A stretch of 64,000 nucleotides of DNA. Origin: Ciona savignyi (lineage: Eukaryota > Chordata > Ascidiacea > Phlebobranchia > Cionidae). Below are positions 24,613-34,996 of this stretch, in pieces; position 1 is the stretch's first letter, and every line of letters starts with the position of its first letter. Both the position numbers and the translations under genes were made by a program. The stretch is taken from positions 69,288 through 133,287 of the forward strand of contig CH002693.1 in NCBI GenBank assembly GCA_000149265.1, read 5' to 3'. Under the pieces are notes generated by a model. The model had not been told where the DNA came from, did not search any database, and saw only the letters and a list, made by a program, of their open reading frames with translations.

Positions 24613-27055
24613 CTTTTACTCTTGAGCTAAAGAAGAAGTATAAAATTGATTATTTTGGAATAGATAGATCATTTTACCCAAATTTTCGCTAATTGTCATA
24701 CCAATATAATAAACAACAGACAAATCTGTATAAAAATGAAATAACCACGTATGGGAATTCCAAAAATAAATATCTCCGTAAATTTTAATGCTTCGATTAA
24801 AAAATATTTTTTTCGACCACGCATCGGTTTTGAGAGGGTTCGTAAAATTTTGCTATGAGAAGATAGATTTTTCGAGATAATTTAGATTCCAATAAACAAT
24901 GGTTATACACATGTTATTACAAAATCCACATTTTATAAACTTATTCGCTGATAAGATTATTAATTAAAAAAACGCCTTATGCTTTGCCTTAACCAACCAG
25001 AGTTTCCGCACAAGAAATAACGTGTTCTCGCCCTAAGTTCACTGAGTTTACTGAGTTCATGTCTAAATATTTATAAATAACTCTCCGATAAGGATGTATA
25101 CCAAACTTTGAAATCTAATTCCAATCAAAGATTAGAATTTCTGAAGACCGCAAATGTAATCGTCATCGTGGCTTGAAATTGTATAACAAACTGGTTTAAA
25201 CCAGTATAAACTGGTTTTATCCCACGTGGCTTGAAATTGCGAAATATCAGTTGTGAAACAATACGCCATTGTTACGAAACTGTCGATCTACCGACCGTTC
25301 ACCTAAACAGTTAACATTCGCGAATAGGGCGGTTTTATTACCTGGTTATGACGTCAAATGCCTCGGTTAATAACGCCCTACTAGTACGAGGAAACATAAC
25401 TCACCGTATTCACTGTTAGCACAACAACTAATTCTAATATGCAACCATATGACAAACTTAAAAAACAACAATTAAGATACAAAACATATTTTTTCAAGAG
25501 AACGAATCGAAATTGTAACACTTTCAGTAGAATGTTGCAAAACATTATGATTTTAATGAAATGTCGACGATCTTAAGGTCAAGTTCCACAGGTCAAATTC
25601 ATGGTCGTAAATTGAAATAATGGGATTTTAAATATTAAAAACGTCTTTTAAATCTTAAACACAAATAAATAGTAAAATATATTAAACAAATTTTGTAATA
25701 GCTCAGACCACAAAATTTTGTAATAGGTTACCCGTCCTACCATATGCACGAGGTAATTTGACAATTTTCTGAAACTACGTTAATCATTTTTCACGCGTTA
25801 TAATAAAATAATGTCTACCCTAATTCATGTTTAAGGCTTTAACACCTTTAAAGACAAAAAAGCAATACGAACTGCATTATGGTATTTTAAATGATGTTTT
25901 ATTGCTCAATATATTCATGAATTCTTTCATGTCTTCCAAACAAATATGGTTGCATTACAACGCACATTTTTATACGAGCTAGATCTGCCAATAAATGACT
26001 TACAATAAAGTATTTAATGTTGTGTTTGTGTAACACGTTTACCACCAGGAAAATATGTACACAGAGATTGTAATTATTTCGACCTTTGGTCTAAATTTCC
26101 TCTGTAGTAATATACCCTAGGAATTTCAACATTGCCAAAAATATAAAATATATCTCATCGACAAATTATAGAGTTAATGTAATGTTAATATTAAATTAAG
26201 GTTGTGAGTAAATACGATCCGGATTAAAGAAATGGTTAACATTTATCGTCGGATAACGTTTTTTGGCATTATTGCTCGGTTTGAGGTTTAATTATACCAA
26301 TGTCGTGCTGTGGCGGTTGGAAATGGGTTGTAATAATCCAGTTATTATAGGTGTAGTTTAGTCCGCGGTTAAAACACGCAAAAAGTAAGTTATACAATAA
26401 ATTTGAAAAATGGATTGCATTACGAAACTTTGGAATGGTTTCTTATAGAAAATAGACTCTGAAGTTTAAATAATCAATTGTCATCTGCCTGCTAAACGCT
26501 TTTATCGATTCAACAAGCGCAGCGGATAGATACAACCCTATGTTGGGTTAGAAAATCTGACAGTTGCCCTGTGTAATGACGTGTAATTTATATCCTTTAC
26601 ATCACGTTTATAATAGTTTTGTTTCTGCGGTGAAAAGAGTCCGAATTACATAAATTGATGTAGGAAAAAAAAACGACGACAAACAAATAAAATTAAAAAT
26701 AAAAATATTTAAATAAAATTTACTACACTTAGCGAAAGCCAATATCAAATGTTTTTCACATTTTAATAATCCTATTAACTCTACGAACAACTCGAGTCAA
26801 TTATATCATTTTTATTTCATTTTTTATAAACAAAATAAACGCCAGTCTTGGCAAACATAAAACATAGTTTCAACCTACAGGGCAGAATTATACTGAACAT
26901 ATTTAAAATTTGGAAATAATTAACTCGATTTAAGTTTAGTTTGCAACAGTTTAATTAAATGTTGATTTAAAGCAGGAGTTTAGTTAGTGTTACAAGTAAT
27001 GCTTAATACCATTATTAATTCCAAAGATTAAAAGTAACGGTGAAACATACCGTTA

Positions 27056-27270
27056 TCCGCCCGGTTGGTCTAGCGGTTAAGTGCGTCGCCATTCAATCGA
27101 AAGGTTGCAGGTGCGAAATTGATCGCTAGCTGGTCGGTTGTGTCCTTGGGCAAGGCACTTTACGGACATTGCCTGAACCCAGTGGATTAACGGGTTCTAC
27201 TAAATTGAAGGAACGTGTCTATCATATACTACACACTGCAATAGCTCCGGTAACCCGACGGTGGGCGCGA
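27056..27270 (+). mobile_element. SINE family A running into an assembly gap
   Basis: A complete tRNA-like head (CCGGTTGGTCTAGCGGTTAA, CAATCGAAAGGTTGCAGGTG) and body are present, up to CCGACGGTGGGCGCGA where the N run starts. The gap therefore probably hides the 3' end of the element. Confidence 0.9.
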
Positions 27271-27370
27271 NNNNNNNNNNNNNNNNNNNNNNNNNNNNNN
27301 NNNNNNNNNNNNNNNNNNNNNNNNNNNNNNNNNNNNNNNNNNNNNNNNNNNNNNNNNNNNNNNNNNNNNN
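27271..27370. other. Assembly gap, 100 N
   Basis: Exactly 100 N, starting inside a SINE A copy. Confidence 0.95.
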
Positions 27371-27773
27371 CCACACTAATATTCTATCCTTAATGCAAAA
27401 TTAGAAAGTAGGCAAAAATGTTTTACTTGCATTTATTAACAAATCAGTGTGATGGTTAATGGACCTTGTAGGTCCGCAGCTAAACGTGTATGATGGTCCC
27501 CTTAATTATTTTTACCAATTTCAAGTCTTGACTGATTTCTTTTGTATAATATACTACTTTTCTAATAAAGTTCCAAATTGCTGCCATTGCAAGTTTACAG
27601 TCATAGTTTATGACATCACAGTGGACGTATACTGATCTGTTTTAAAGGCATTCAATATGAGTTTTACACATTGCCTTATGCTATTGGTCCCAGAAATTTC
27701 AAGCAATTTTTCCTAGCCCAAAATTTGCTTTTGCTTTTGTTTGCGAAGTTCAATGGGACTACCATAATAATTC

Positions 27774-28072
27774 GTCCGGTCCGTTAGTCTAACGGTTAAG
27801 TGTGTCGCCTTTCAATCGAAAGGTTGCAGGTGCGAAACTGGTCGCTAGCTAGGTTGGTTGTGCCCTTGGGCAAGGCATTTTATGGACATTGCATGAACCC
27901 AGCGGATTAATGAGTTCTACCAAATTGAAGGAACGTGTCTATCATATACAACACACTGCAATAGCTCCGGTAACCCGACGATGGGTGCGAAGGTGATCTG
28001 ACGATTGCCCGTGTGTTAACCCCCTTTGGTTTTCCTATTCACGGGGATAAAGATGAATATCATAGCCTATAT
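27774..28072 (+). mobile_element. SINE family A, full length
   Basis: From CCGGTCCGTTAGTCTAACGG through CAATCGAAAGGTTGCAGGTG, GTGCCCTTGGGCAAGGCATT and GTAACCCGACGATGGGTGCG to TATTCACGGGGATAAAGATG and a CCTAT-type tail. Confidence 0.9.
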
Positions 28073-28081
28073 CCTCCTATA

Positions 28082-28215
28082 CCAAAATTCGATAATTGAT
28101 TGGTTTTTAGATGTGTTTTAACGACTGTCGTTTTGCCGGTTTCCCCGTTTCCAAATTTTTATCCAAGGTCCTGCATCGTGTTTTCATCGTGGAAAAAAAA
28201 CTAAGCTAAACTAAA
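28082..28215 (-). repeat. Dispersed repeat C, copy 1
   Basis: On the complement it contains CACGATGAAAACACGATGCA, GGCAAAACGACAGTCGTTAA and ACACATCTAAAAACCAATCA. The same order is seen at 45640-45830, with a shorter match at 57960-58110. It lies directly after a SINE A tail. Confidence 0.6.
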
Positions 28216-28904
28216 AAACAGTTTGGTAATACCAGGAACGTGTGACCTCCTTTGGTATTTGGGTGACTTATGTATTCCAGACCAAGATAACCGGCGTTTG
28301 AGTCACCATGCTAAACGTAAATACACAACAGTGACTTTCTCATCATCTATTATATCTAATGATAACCACACGCAGTTCATAAACTTTTGAAAACATTTTA
28401 AAGGTGACACATAAAGAGAAGAGGTCCAGTAGGGCTTCTGAATTTGGTATGACCCCTAATTTTGCCAATTTTAGACTTAAATTAACCTATGAGGTTGGTC
28501 TACACAATCGTACCGGAGAACAGTCACCCCAATTTTCGGATGAAAAGTGATCTCATACACAATTGGCTGCACGTACACTACCGGTAATTCCAGCGATTTA
28601 TTGTACGTCTTTATAGATGGCCAAGAACGATAACCCCGAATTCGTGTTTCACAGTCTTATCCTGATAATGGTAGCGATATGAGATCATTTCTGGCTTTAC
28701 GGATGTCACGTTCACTATAAACCACATTAGTTGTGTTACAGAATTACTAAAGTTTCTCAAAACGTTGTTACAAGGCATTGCAACGTTTTAAATAAAAAGA
28801 TCCGTTGATAAAAATAGGTCTTAAGATATATAAAAGTGCATAAAACATAACGCAACAAACGAGTCCCCGTGCGCGTTTCAGTTGTAATCGGAATCGGATT
28901 CACT

Positions 28905-29312
28905 TACAAAGACGAAACCAAGAAAGTAAATTTTCTATATGCTATCTCTTTCACTGTATAGTCTTTAAGGAATTTTTACTGCAAAATCATATGACATTTG
29001 TGTATTGCACAAATATTTACAGGTGCAATTAACATACAGAGACGAAATCAAGCAAGTGAATTAATTTGCTATCAGAAATTTTTGGTCAATAAATCCTGAA
29101 CGCCGAGAAAAATACCCGTTTGCCCGCTGTATAGCGTTTTTAAGGAAATGTTCTGCTAAATCATACGATATTTATGTATTGCACAAACATGCTATACCGT
29201 TGCCATTAACATACAGAGACGAAACCAAGCAAGTGAATTTGCTATCAGAAATTTTTGGTCAATAAATCACCGAACGCAGAGAAAAATACCCGCTTGCCCG
29301 CTGTATAGCTTG
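28905..29312 (+). repeat. Tandem duplication, about 180-bp unit
   Basis: ACATACAGAGACGAAA occurs at 29031 and 29211, 180 bases apart, each followed by TTTGCTATCAGAAATTTTTG, GGTCAATAAATC and GAGAAAAATACCCG. A third, shorter and more diverged copy precedes them (CTTACAAAGACGAAACC near 28902). No reading frame is conserved across the units. Confidence 0.75.
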
Positions 29313-30595
29313 TAGGTTGTAAACGTATGTGTTGTTTGACCCTTCATTTTTCGGAAATTTCCTCATTAAAACTTCGGTTTAATGTTGATGCAAACCGAAA
29401 TGTAAATTTTAATAAGACCAGGAACTAGTTTGCCCTCGGCGTATATATGTTTTTGTATATTTGACGATTGCTGCAAAGTATAAATCGCGGAAAGCGGTAA
29501 ACAAACTAAAGTTCTGCGACAACCCAACGTCAGAGAGGCAAAGACATTTCAACAAAAACAGGATTATGGGTTGGATAAGCCAAAAACACTACAAAACATA
29601 CGTTGCAATACTGTAGATACATTCAAGTTGGCTGCAAAGACCGGTAAACACGTAAAGCAATGATTTCTGACAATTGGTTTTCATTCGGTTGTCGGAAAGG
29701 GTTAAAAAGATCCAATAAAAACAGGGGTCAAAACGACCGGATTTTAATTTTTTTAAATGGCAAATTCAAGTATTTTGCATTGTTTTTGCAATTCAATCCT
29801 TTAAAAGAACATAAAAATGCATTGTTATCATAAAACTTTTTAAACAAAGATATAAAAAACAAGAATTGAGATTGTCATTAAACACTTTCGTCCTTGAGAT
29901 TAATACTCTGTTGACCAAGTTCTAATCAGCTGGTTCAGCATTAAAACAAAGAAGAGTTTGTGAATGCTCGCATTAAACCCGTCCGGGTTATGTTTACAAC
30001 GAAAACAAAAATATCAAGTTTGTATGTTTTTAAATTCCGGTTAGGGACACTGATGCAGCTTGATTAATCGATTAAAAACAAACCTTAAATTTTTGACAAT
30101 ATTTTTCTTTCGAAAAGGCCTTTTTATTCATTAAATCGGTTCTGACAATGTCCAAAGTCCACTACAACTTGGCTATTATATTTTTCTCCGCATTTTAAAA
30201 GCATTTTTGGTGCGTTCTGATATAAAAGTCTTTGATGAAAATACGTAATGATTTTTTGATCAAACTACGATAAATGACTTGCAAAATTGTACATCATAAC
30301 CTAATGGTTGATCCTTGTACCATAATATTCGATAAGGCATCAAACATAAGTCAGTTATGCTGGTGTAAACATAGCAAATATATTGTTGTTGTGCATTGAT
30401 GTAAAATAAACACCCCCTAGAATGTTTCTCCTAAAATTATTCCTTGTTATTTGTAAACCTATCATGACTTCGAATCCAATATTATTAAGGCCATTTAGGG
30501 TTCTCCTTTTTACGGTGGTTGGTTTCGAACCCACGATGGTATGTAGGATATTTCCCATATGTTGCTAGTCGTGGTTACTTACCTATCTGTCATTT

Positions 30596-30782
30596 GGATA
30601 GGTTACAATATTCATGTTTATCCCCGTGAATGTATAAATCAAGTGGATTAACACACGGACAATTGTCAGATCGTCTCGTGCCAACTGCAAATTCCGTTAA
30701 GTGTCTTGCCCAAGGACACAACAGACTAGCCAGTGACCGATTTCGTACCTGCAAACTTTCGTTTGGAACGCATCGCACTTGT
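30596..30782 (-). mobile_element. SINE family A with internal deletion
   Basis: The TTCATGTTTATCCCCGTGAA tail and GTCTTGCCCAAGGACACAAC are present. The CCCATTAATCCGCTGGGTTC part is missing. Confidence 0.8.
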
Positions 30783-31088
30783 TTTAGGAAATTTTCTATT
30801 TTCCTGAAACCAGGATTTGATTTAATCTAATAAACATAAGACTATTACTTTTCTGCTTTCTTTATATTTAGAGCTATTGTGTTAAGCTACAACATTTATA
30901 TTCTTTTTTAAATGATTTGTTTTGAAAACTGTTTATTTTGGGGCTTTTTCTGTCTCTATGCCCTGATTTAATTTGCCATTATTTAATACTAATTAAAAAA
31001 TAAATAAATTAAACTAAACTGTCAATCAGGGTATTATGGCGTCAAAAGAGTTTTCTCGTCGAAACGACGATAAAATCACATTCAACAA

Positions 31089-31094
31089 TTTATT
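31089..31094 (-). other. Polyadenylation signal of secreted gene 3
   Basis: AATAAA on the complement, 95 bases after the stop codon at 31189. Confidence 0.5.
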
Positions 31095-31188
31095 GGTGGA
31101 AGATTTAACGATAGAATCGGGAACACTATGTAAAAACGACAAAGTTGCATTTCTCCGAAGTTGACTCGGTTCCAGGAGCCTCTTCGAC

Positions 31189-33191
31189 TTAGAGGAAGCA
31201 TTTCTGGACGAGGTTGGAGATCATATGCCGAGGAATGGTCATGTCGTCGATGATACGGTCCATACAGGTCATTGGGCTGTTAATTCTGAGCAAGGAAATT
31301 GATTAATATTTAAATGACAGCAATGGCGGAACGGTTAGCATGACAAGAAAAGGGCCAATGTTCGAAAGCATGAAGAAACGATCCCAAGACCGTTTTTGTA
31401 TCGGCTAAAGCAGGGTCCGCAACCTTTTGCACTTAAAGAGTAAATTTAACCGATATTTCATAAAATAAAAAACACTGGGAGCCGCAAAACTAATAATATT
31501 TTCGCAATAAAAGGGAAACAACACTGTGTGAGATAAAGTAGCCAGTGTTCTTCTGTTTGTTTTACTTATGCATGGGTATTAAACTTATTAAGCGCTCGCT
31601 ACGGCACCAATAAATTAATAAGGACTGCATCAGAAGGTTGAAAGAGCCGCAGGTTGCCGACCCATGTAATACTTGTGTGTAGGGCTAGGTTACGAATCCA
31701 TTATGGGTTCGTCTATTATACGTTTTACAGAATTGGTTACTGTATCAGTCACATTAATCATTCGACCACATGACCGTACAATAACCCGCTTTGTTATGAA
31801 AAGTGTAGCGTGACTACTCTCGATTACAAAGCAATCGAAATACCTTGATACTACAACCTGCAAATAGCACTAATATTGATATATGAGTTACTCAAACACG
31901 TTATCGCAATTGACGCACGTGATTAGGTATTTCTCTACTTGACCTAAGGAAGCCTTTTCCGTGACCTCAAATAAACCGTGACCTTAAATAAACCCGAATT
32001 GTTTGCAAATTATTTTATCTATTAATATTTCAATAAACGGGATAAATCAAACGGCCCAATTTGATTGGCACTTATAATGTATGCTGAGGTGGTTAAGCAA
32101 AGAAAAAGTTCAGGTTGTCTTATCTTGGCACACATTCCTCAGCAAGTTAGAATTACAGGTAACCTTACCAATTATTAAAATTCTATTTTAGCTGCTGTAC
32201 AATTTACCAATGGGATTTCTCGACCGGGATGACTTATTGCGGCGTTTATGTTTTATTTATTGTTTTAATTGGTAGCAATTAATGCTAATTTGGCATTTCT
32301 GACGTAGAGATACGCAAATGGACTTTCCGGCAATTGCTTTAATTTATATCGTCAGTTAAAGCTTTAAATCAAGTCATGGTTGATTTGTCCATGTAAAAAC
32401 GTTCTATTTGGGAGAAAAAAAATTTACAGCAGATTTATAGGGCGAGCGTTTGCGTTGCGTAATGATTAACACAGCCGGTTAATAGACCGATATCTAGTTT
32501 TAAAAACAATTCTTAGTAAATAAAGCCCATCGTGGATTTAAAACTTGGCCATATACAAAAAGCAAGTATAAAAGGTCACTCCAGGGCATTTTCGTCGCCT
32601 TATCTAGACCTTGAGTGTACATAGGGGGTGCACCCCAGCTGGAATAATTGTTCAGGCAGAGACGAGTTGTTTGATATCATATTCACACGGCCAAGGCACC
32701 GTACAATACACGTACGTAAATGATATCATTTTGAATAACCATAAATAAGTTTTTTTTGCTTGAAAATAAATAAACACTGTTCTGGAAAAATAGAATAACT
32801 TACTTCGGGTTGATAGCGCCGAAGAATTTCCGAAAAAGTTGGTCCTGATACGCTTTGCCTTGCATCCTGGTGAATTCCCCCATGGTGTGGCGGCGATACC
32901 TAAACTCAGGCGTCCGCACGTTGGCGTCCGAGATCACGTCGTTTTCTGGAGCTTGTGATCCAAGAATGAAGTCAATCAATTTGGAGCTCAAAACATCGTT
33001 GTCACGTGACGGTTCCGCCTGACTGATTTGACGAACTTCTATTTCATTTTGGTTTGGTCTAAAACTGAAAACAGCTCATTAATATTTAAGTGACTAAAAT
33101 AAAGTTAAAAAATTTACCGAGAAATCTCGATGGCTCCACACACTGCTACTGTGACGTACATAATAAAAACAATGGCCCCTGTATGATGCAT
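31189..33191 (-). CDS. Secreted two-cysteine protein 3 (paralogue family, 140 aa)
   Basis: The exons on the complement are 33118-33191, 32804-33064 and 31189-31276. Both introns are GT-AG and phase 2. The second donor is the strong GTAAGT at 32803, whose TAA would otherwise end the frame two codons on. Residues 1-19 are a signal peptide (GAIVFIMYVTVAVCGA). The middle is acidic, then comes EFRYRR, a dibasic site at residues 82-83, followed by HTMGEFTRMQGKAYQDQLF and RKFFGAIN. The last exon gives MTCMDRIIDDM and Cys138, 21 residues after Cys116, then FL and stop. Architecture and Cys pair match genes 1 and 2. The stretch after RR superficially resembles peptide hormones that start His-x-x-Gly-x-Phe-Thr. 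Whether it is cut out is unknown. No family is recognised with confidence. Confidence 0.8.
31411..31666. mobile_element. hAT-like non-autonomous element, between coding exons 2 and 3 of secreted gene 3
   Basis: The ends CAGGGTCCGCAACCTTTTGC and GCAGGTTGCCGACCCATG form an imperfect inverted repeat typical of hAT elements. The left part recurs at 34132-34250 (TTTTGCACTTAAA, ATATTTTCGCAATAAAAG). Confidence 0.7.
31680..31785 (-). mobile_element. SINE family B copy
   Basis: On the complement: CGGTCATGTGGTCGAATGAT, TAATGTGACTGATACAGTAA and GACGAACCCATAATGGATTC. It lies inside the last intron of secreted gene 3. Confidence 0.65.
32450..32560 (+). mobile_element. SINE family B, diverged, in an intron of secreted gene 3
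   Basis: GCGTTGCGTAATGATTAACA, CCGATATCTAGTTTTAAAAA, AAGCCCATCGTGGATTTAAA and ACTTGGCCA. Confidence 0.55.
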
Positions 33192-33247
33192 CCTGTTCGA
33201 TATTATCAAAGACTTTTGAAATTTAATGTTTACGTTTACTTATAGTG

Positions 33248-33266
33248 CCTGTGGAAAAAGCAAAAA
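33248..33266 (-). promoter_or_regulatory. Splice acceptor just upstream of the start codon, gene 3
   Basis: On the complement, TTTTTGCTTTTTCCACAG is a strong pyrimidine tract with CAG. It would leave a 57-base leader before the ATG at 33191. Confidence 0.5.
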
Positions 33267-33437
33267 CAATTAAAACAGCAAAAACAGTCTTTTTCGGTAA
33301 ATAAATATGGAATTGAAAATTGTCCGAGAAAAAAAAACAAAGTAAAAAATTAATTCCGTTCCTAATTGCAACATGGAGTTCTAGAATAACAAAATGGGTA
33401 AATATATAATAAGACTGTTTAATTTAATCCTTTAAAA

Positions 33438-33710
33438 CAGTGGTTCTTAAACTTTTTTATTCGACCCCTTGACGTTTGTCAATTATGCTCACGCCTCACC
33501 TAGCCCCAAAATTCAAACTCAAGAAAAATTGAACAATGAATCATTTGTCATTTTTCTGCTTAGTGTTAGGATGTTTAATTCAAGGCGTTGTTATAGACAA
33601 CCCGCATCGAAGATCCGCTGTATTTATTAGACTAATCACTCACTGTCATGCTCCCATCCCCTTGTGAAGCTTTCACGACCCCCAAGGGAGGCCCACTAGT
33701 TTAAGAGTTA
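33438..33710. mobile_element. hAT-like element, old
   Basis: It starts CAGTGGTTCTTAAACTTTTT, a common hAT terminus. The right side has CCCAAGGGAGGCCCACTAGT followed by TTAAGAG, partly the reverse complement of the start. Confidence 0.5.
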
Positions 33711-33819
33711 AGGGTTCAATCGCCACCCCTCGCACTTAAATGCACAAATGTGTGTCCGAGAGAAAGTAATTGCCTTGATTAAGTGAATATAAATAAATTG
33801 TTTAAAGAGTATTACTGAT

Positions 33820-33895
33820 ACAGTACGCACTGCAATAGCTCTGGTAACTGGGCACGAGGTAATCTGATTATACTGACTATTGTGTAATACCGACG
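33820..33895 (+). mobile_element. SINE family A fragment
   Basis: CGCACTGCAATAGCTCTGGT, GGGCACGAGGTAATCTGA and ACTATTGTGTAAT match the 3' half of the family. Confidence 0.55.
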
Positions 33896-34131
33896 CCATC
33901 TCTTGGGATACATAAAATAAAACAAAACGAAACAAACATATTGTGTCTTCTAGAAAGACAATCGCCAAATAATTATTAATCTGAAGCATCTTAATATAAA
34001 GAATAGCAATATAACTTGACCCTTAATTCAAGTAAAACACATGCGTAAACAATAAACGATTGTAGGCGTTAAAGCTTAAACAAAACGCTCTTTTCAGAGT
34101 TTAAACTTTCACCGGACAAGCCACTGGGCGA

Positions 34132-34250
34132 GGGATCGGGCAACCTTTTGCACTTAAAAAGCAATTGCAACTAAAATGATAAGAAAAATAAAAATCACTG
34201 GGGGCTAAAAAATCGAATTATATTTTCGCAATAAAAGTTAAAGCAAAACG
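34132..34250 (+). mobile_element. hAT-like fragment, same family as 31411-31666
   Basis: GGGATCGGGCAACCTTTTGC, ACTTAAAAAGCAATT, CACTGGGGGC and ATATTTTCGCAATAAAAGTT. The right end is not visible. Confidence 0.55.
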
Positions 34251-34360
34251 CAAGACGCCCTAGTAATTGGCCCAGCATACGTTTATCGTTATTACAGTGT
34301 CCTAAAGAACCACTGCAGACAGCGTAGCCGTATTCACTCGGTACTAACTCGCAATGTATA

Positions 34361-34996
34361 ATTACTCGGCTAATTCGACTGCGGGCATAGGGGTTTTGCA
34401 CTATATATTACTAGGGTAATTCGACTACTGGAATAGGGGTATTGCACTATATATTACTAGGGTAATTCGACTACTGGAATAGGGGTTTTGCACTATATAT
34501 TACTTGGGTAATTCGACTGCTGGCATAGGGGTTTTGCACTATATATCACTCGGCTAAATTGACTGCTGGAATAGGGGTTTTGCACTATATATTACTAGGG
34601 TAATTCGACTACTGGAATAGGGGTTTTGCACTATATATTACTTGGGTAATTCGACTGCTGGCATAGGGGTTTTGCACTATATATCACTCGGCTAAATTGA
34701 CTGCTGGAATAGGGGTTTTGCACTATATATTACTTGGGTAATTCGACTGCTGGCATAGGGGTTTTGCACTATATATCACTCGGCTAAATTGACTGCTGGA
34801 ATAGGGGTTTTGCACTATATATTACTAGGGTAATTCGACTACTGGAATAGGGGTTTTGCAATTTATATTACTCGGGTAATTCGACTGCGGTTATTGGGGT
34901 TTTGGACTATATATTACTTGGGTAATTTGACTGCAGGCATAGAGGTTTTGCACTATATATTACTTGGCTAATTCGACTGCGGGCATATAGGGATTT
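34361..34996 (+). repeat. 46-bp minisatellite, about 14 units, with three-unit higher-order pattern
   Basis: Each unit runs ATTACTAGGG, TAATTCGACTACTGGAATAG, GGGTTTTGCACTATAT. Units keep an exact 46-base register from 34361 to the last unit start at 34959. Three variants can be told apart: A (CTAGGG, CTACTGGAATA), B (CTTGGG, CTGCTGGCATA) and C (ATCACTCGGC, AAATTGACTGC). Units 2-11 read A A B C A B C B C A. Confidence 0.95.

Larger units (their letters stand above)
23325..31188. other. Region between secreted genes 2 and 3
   Basis: About 8 kb without a supported gene. The first 600 bases, immediately upstream of gene 2, are less AT-rich and contain CACGTGAC and GTGACATCAC near 23695-23755, which may be promoter sequence. 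The rest holds the repeats listed separately, an N gap and AT-rich sequence. Confidence 0.45.

Noticed and set aside
31189-31276. Similarity of the Cys loop in secreted gene 3 (and 1) to the chromogranin A/B disulfide loop (about 20 residues between cysteines, hydrophobic residues after the first).
   Set aside because: In chromogranins the loop is near the N-terminus and the protein is long and acidic. Here it is at the C-terminus of short basic proteins, and gene 2 fits poorly.
32800-32803. Secreted gene 3 ending at TAA directly after INPK, without a third exon.
   Set aside because: The TAA is part of a perfect GTAAGT donor. The exon at 31189-31276 joins in the right phase and restores the Cys pair shared with genes 1 and 2.
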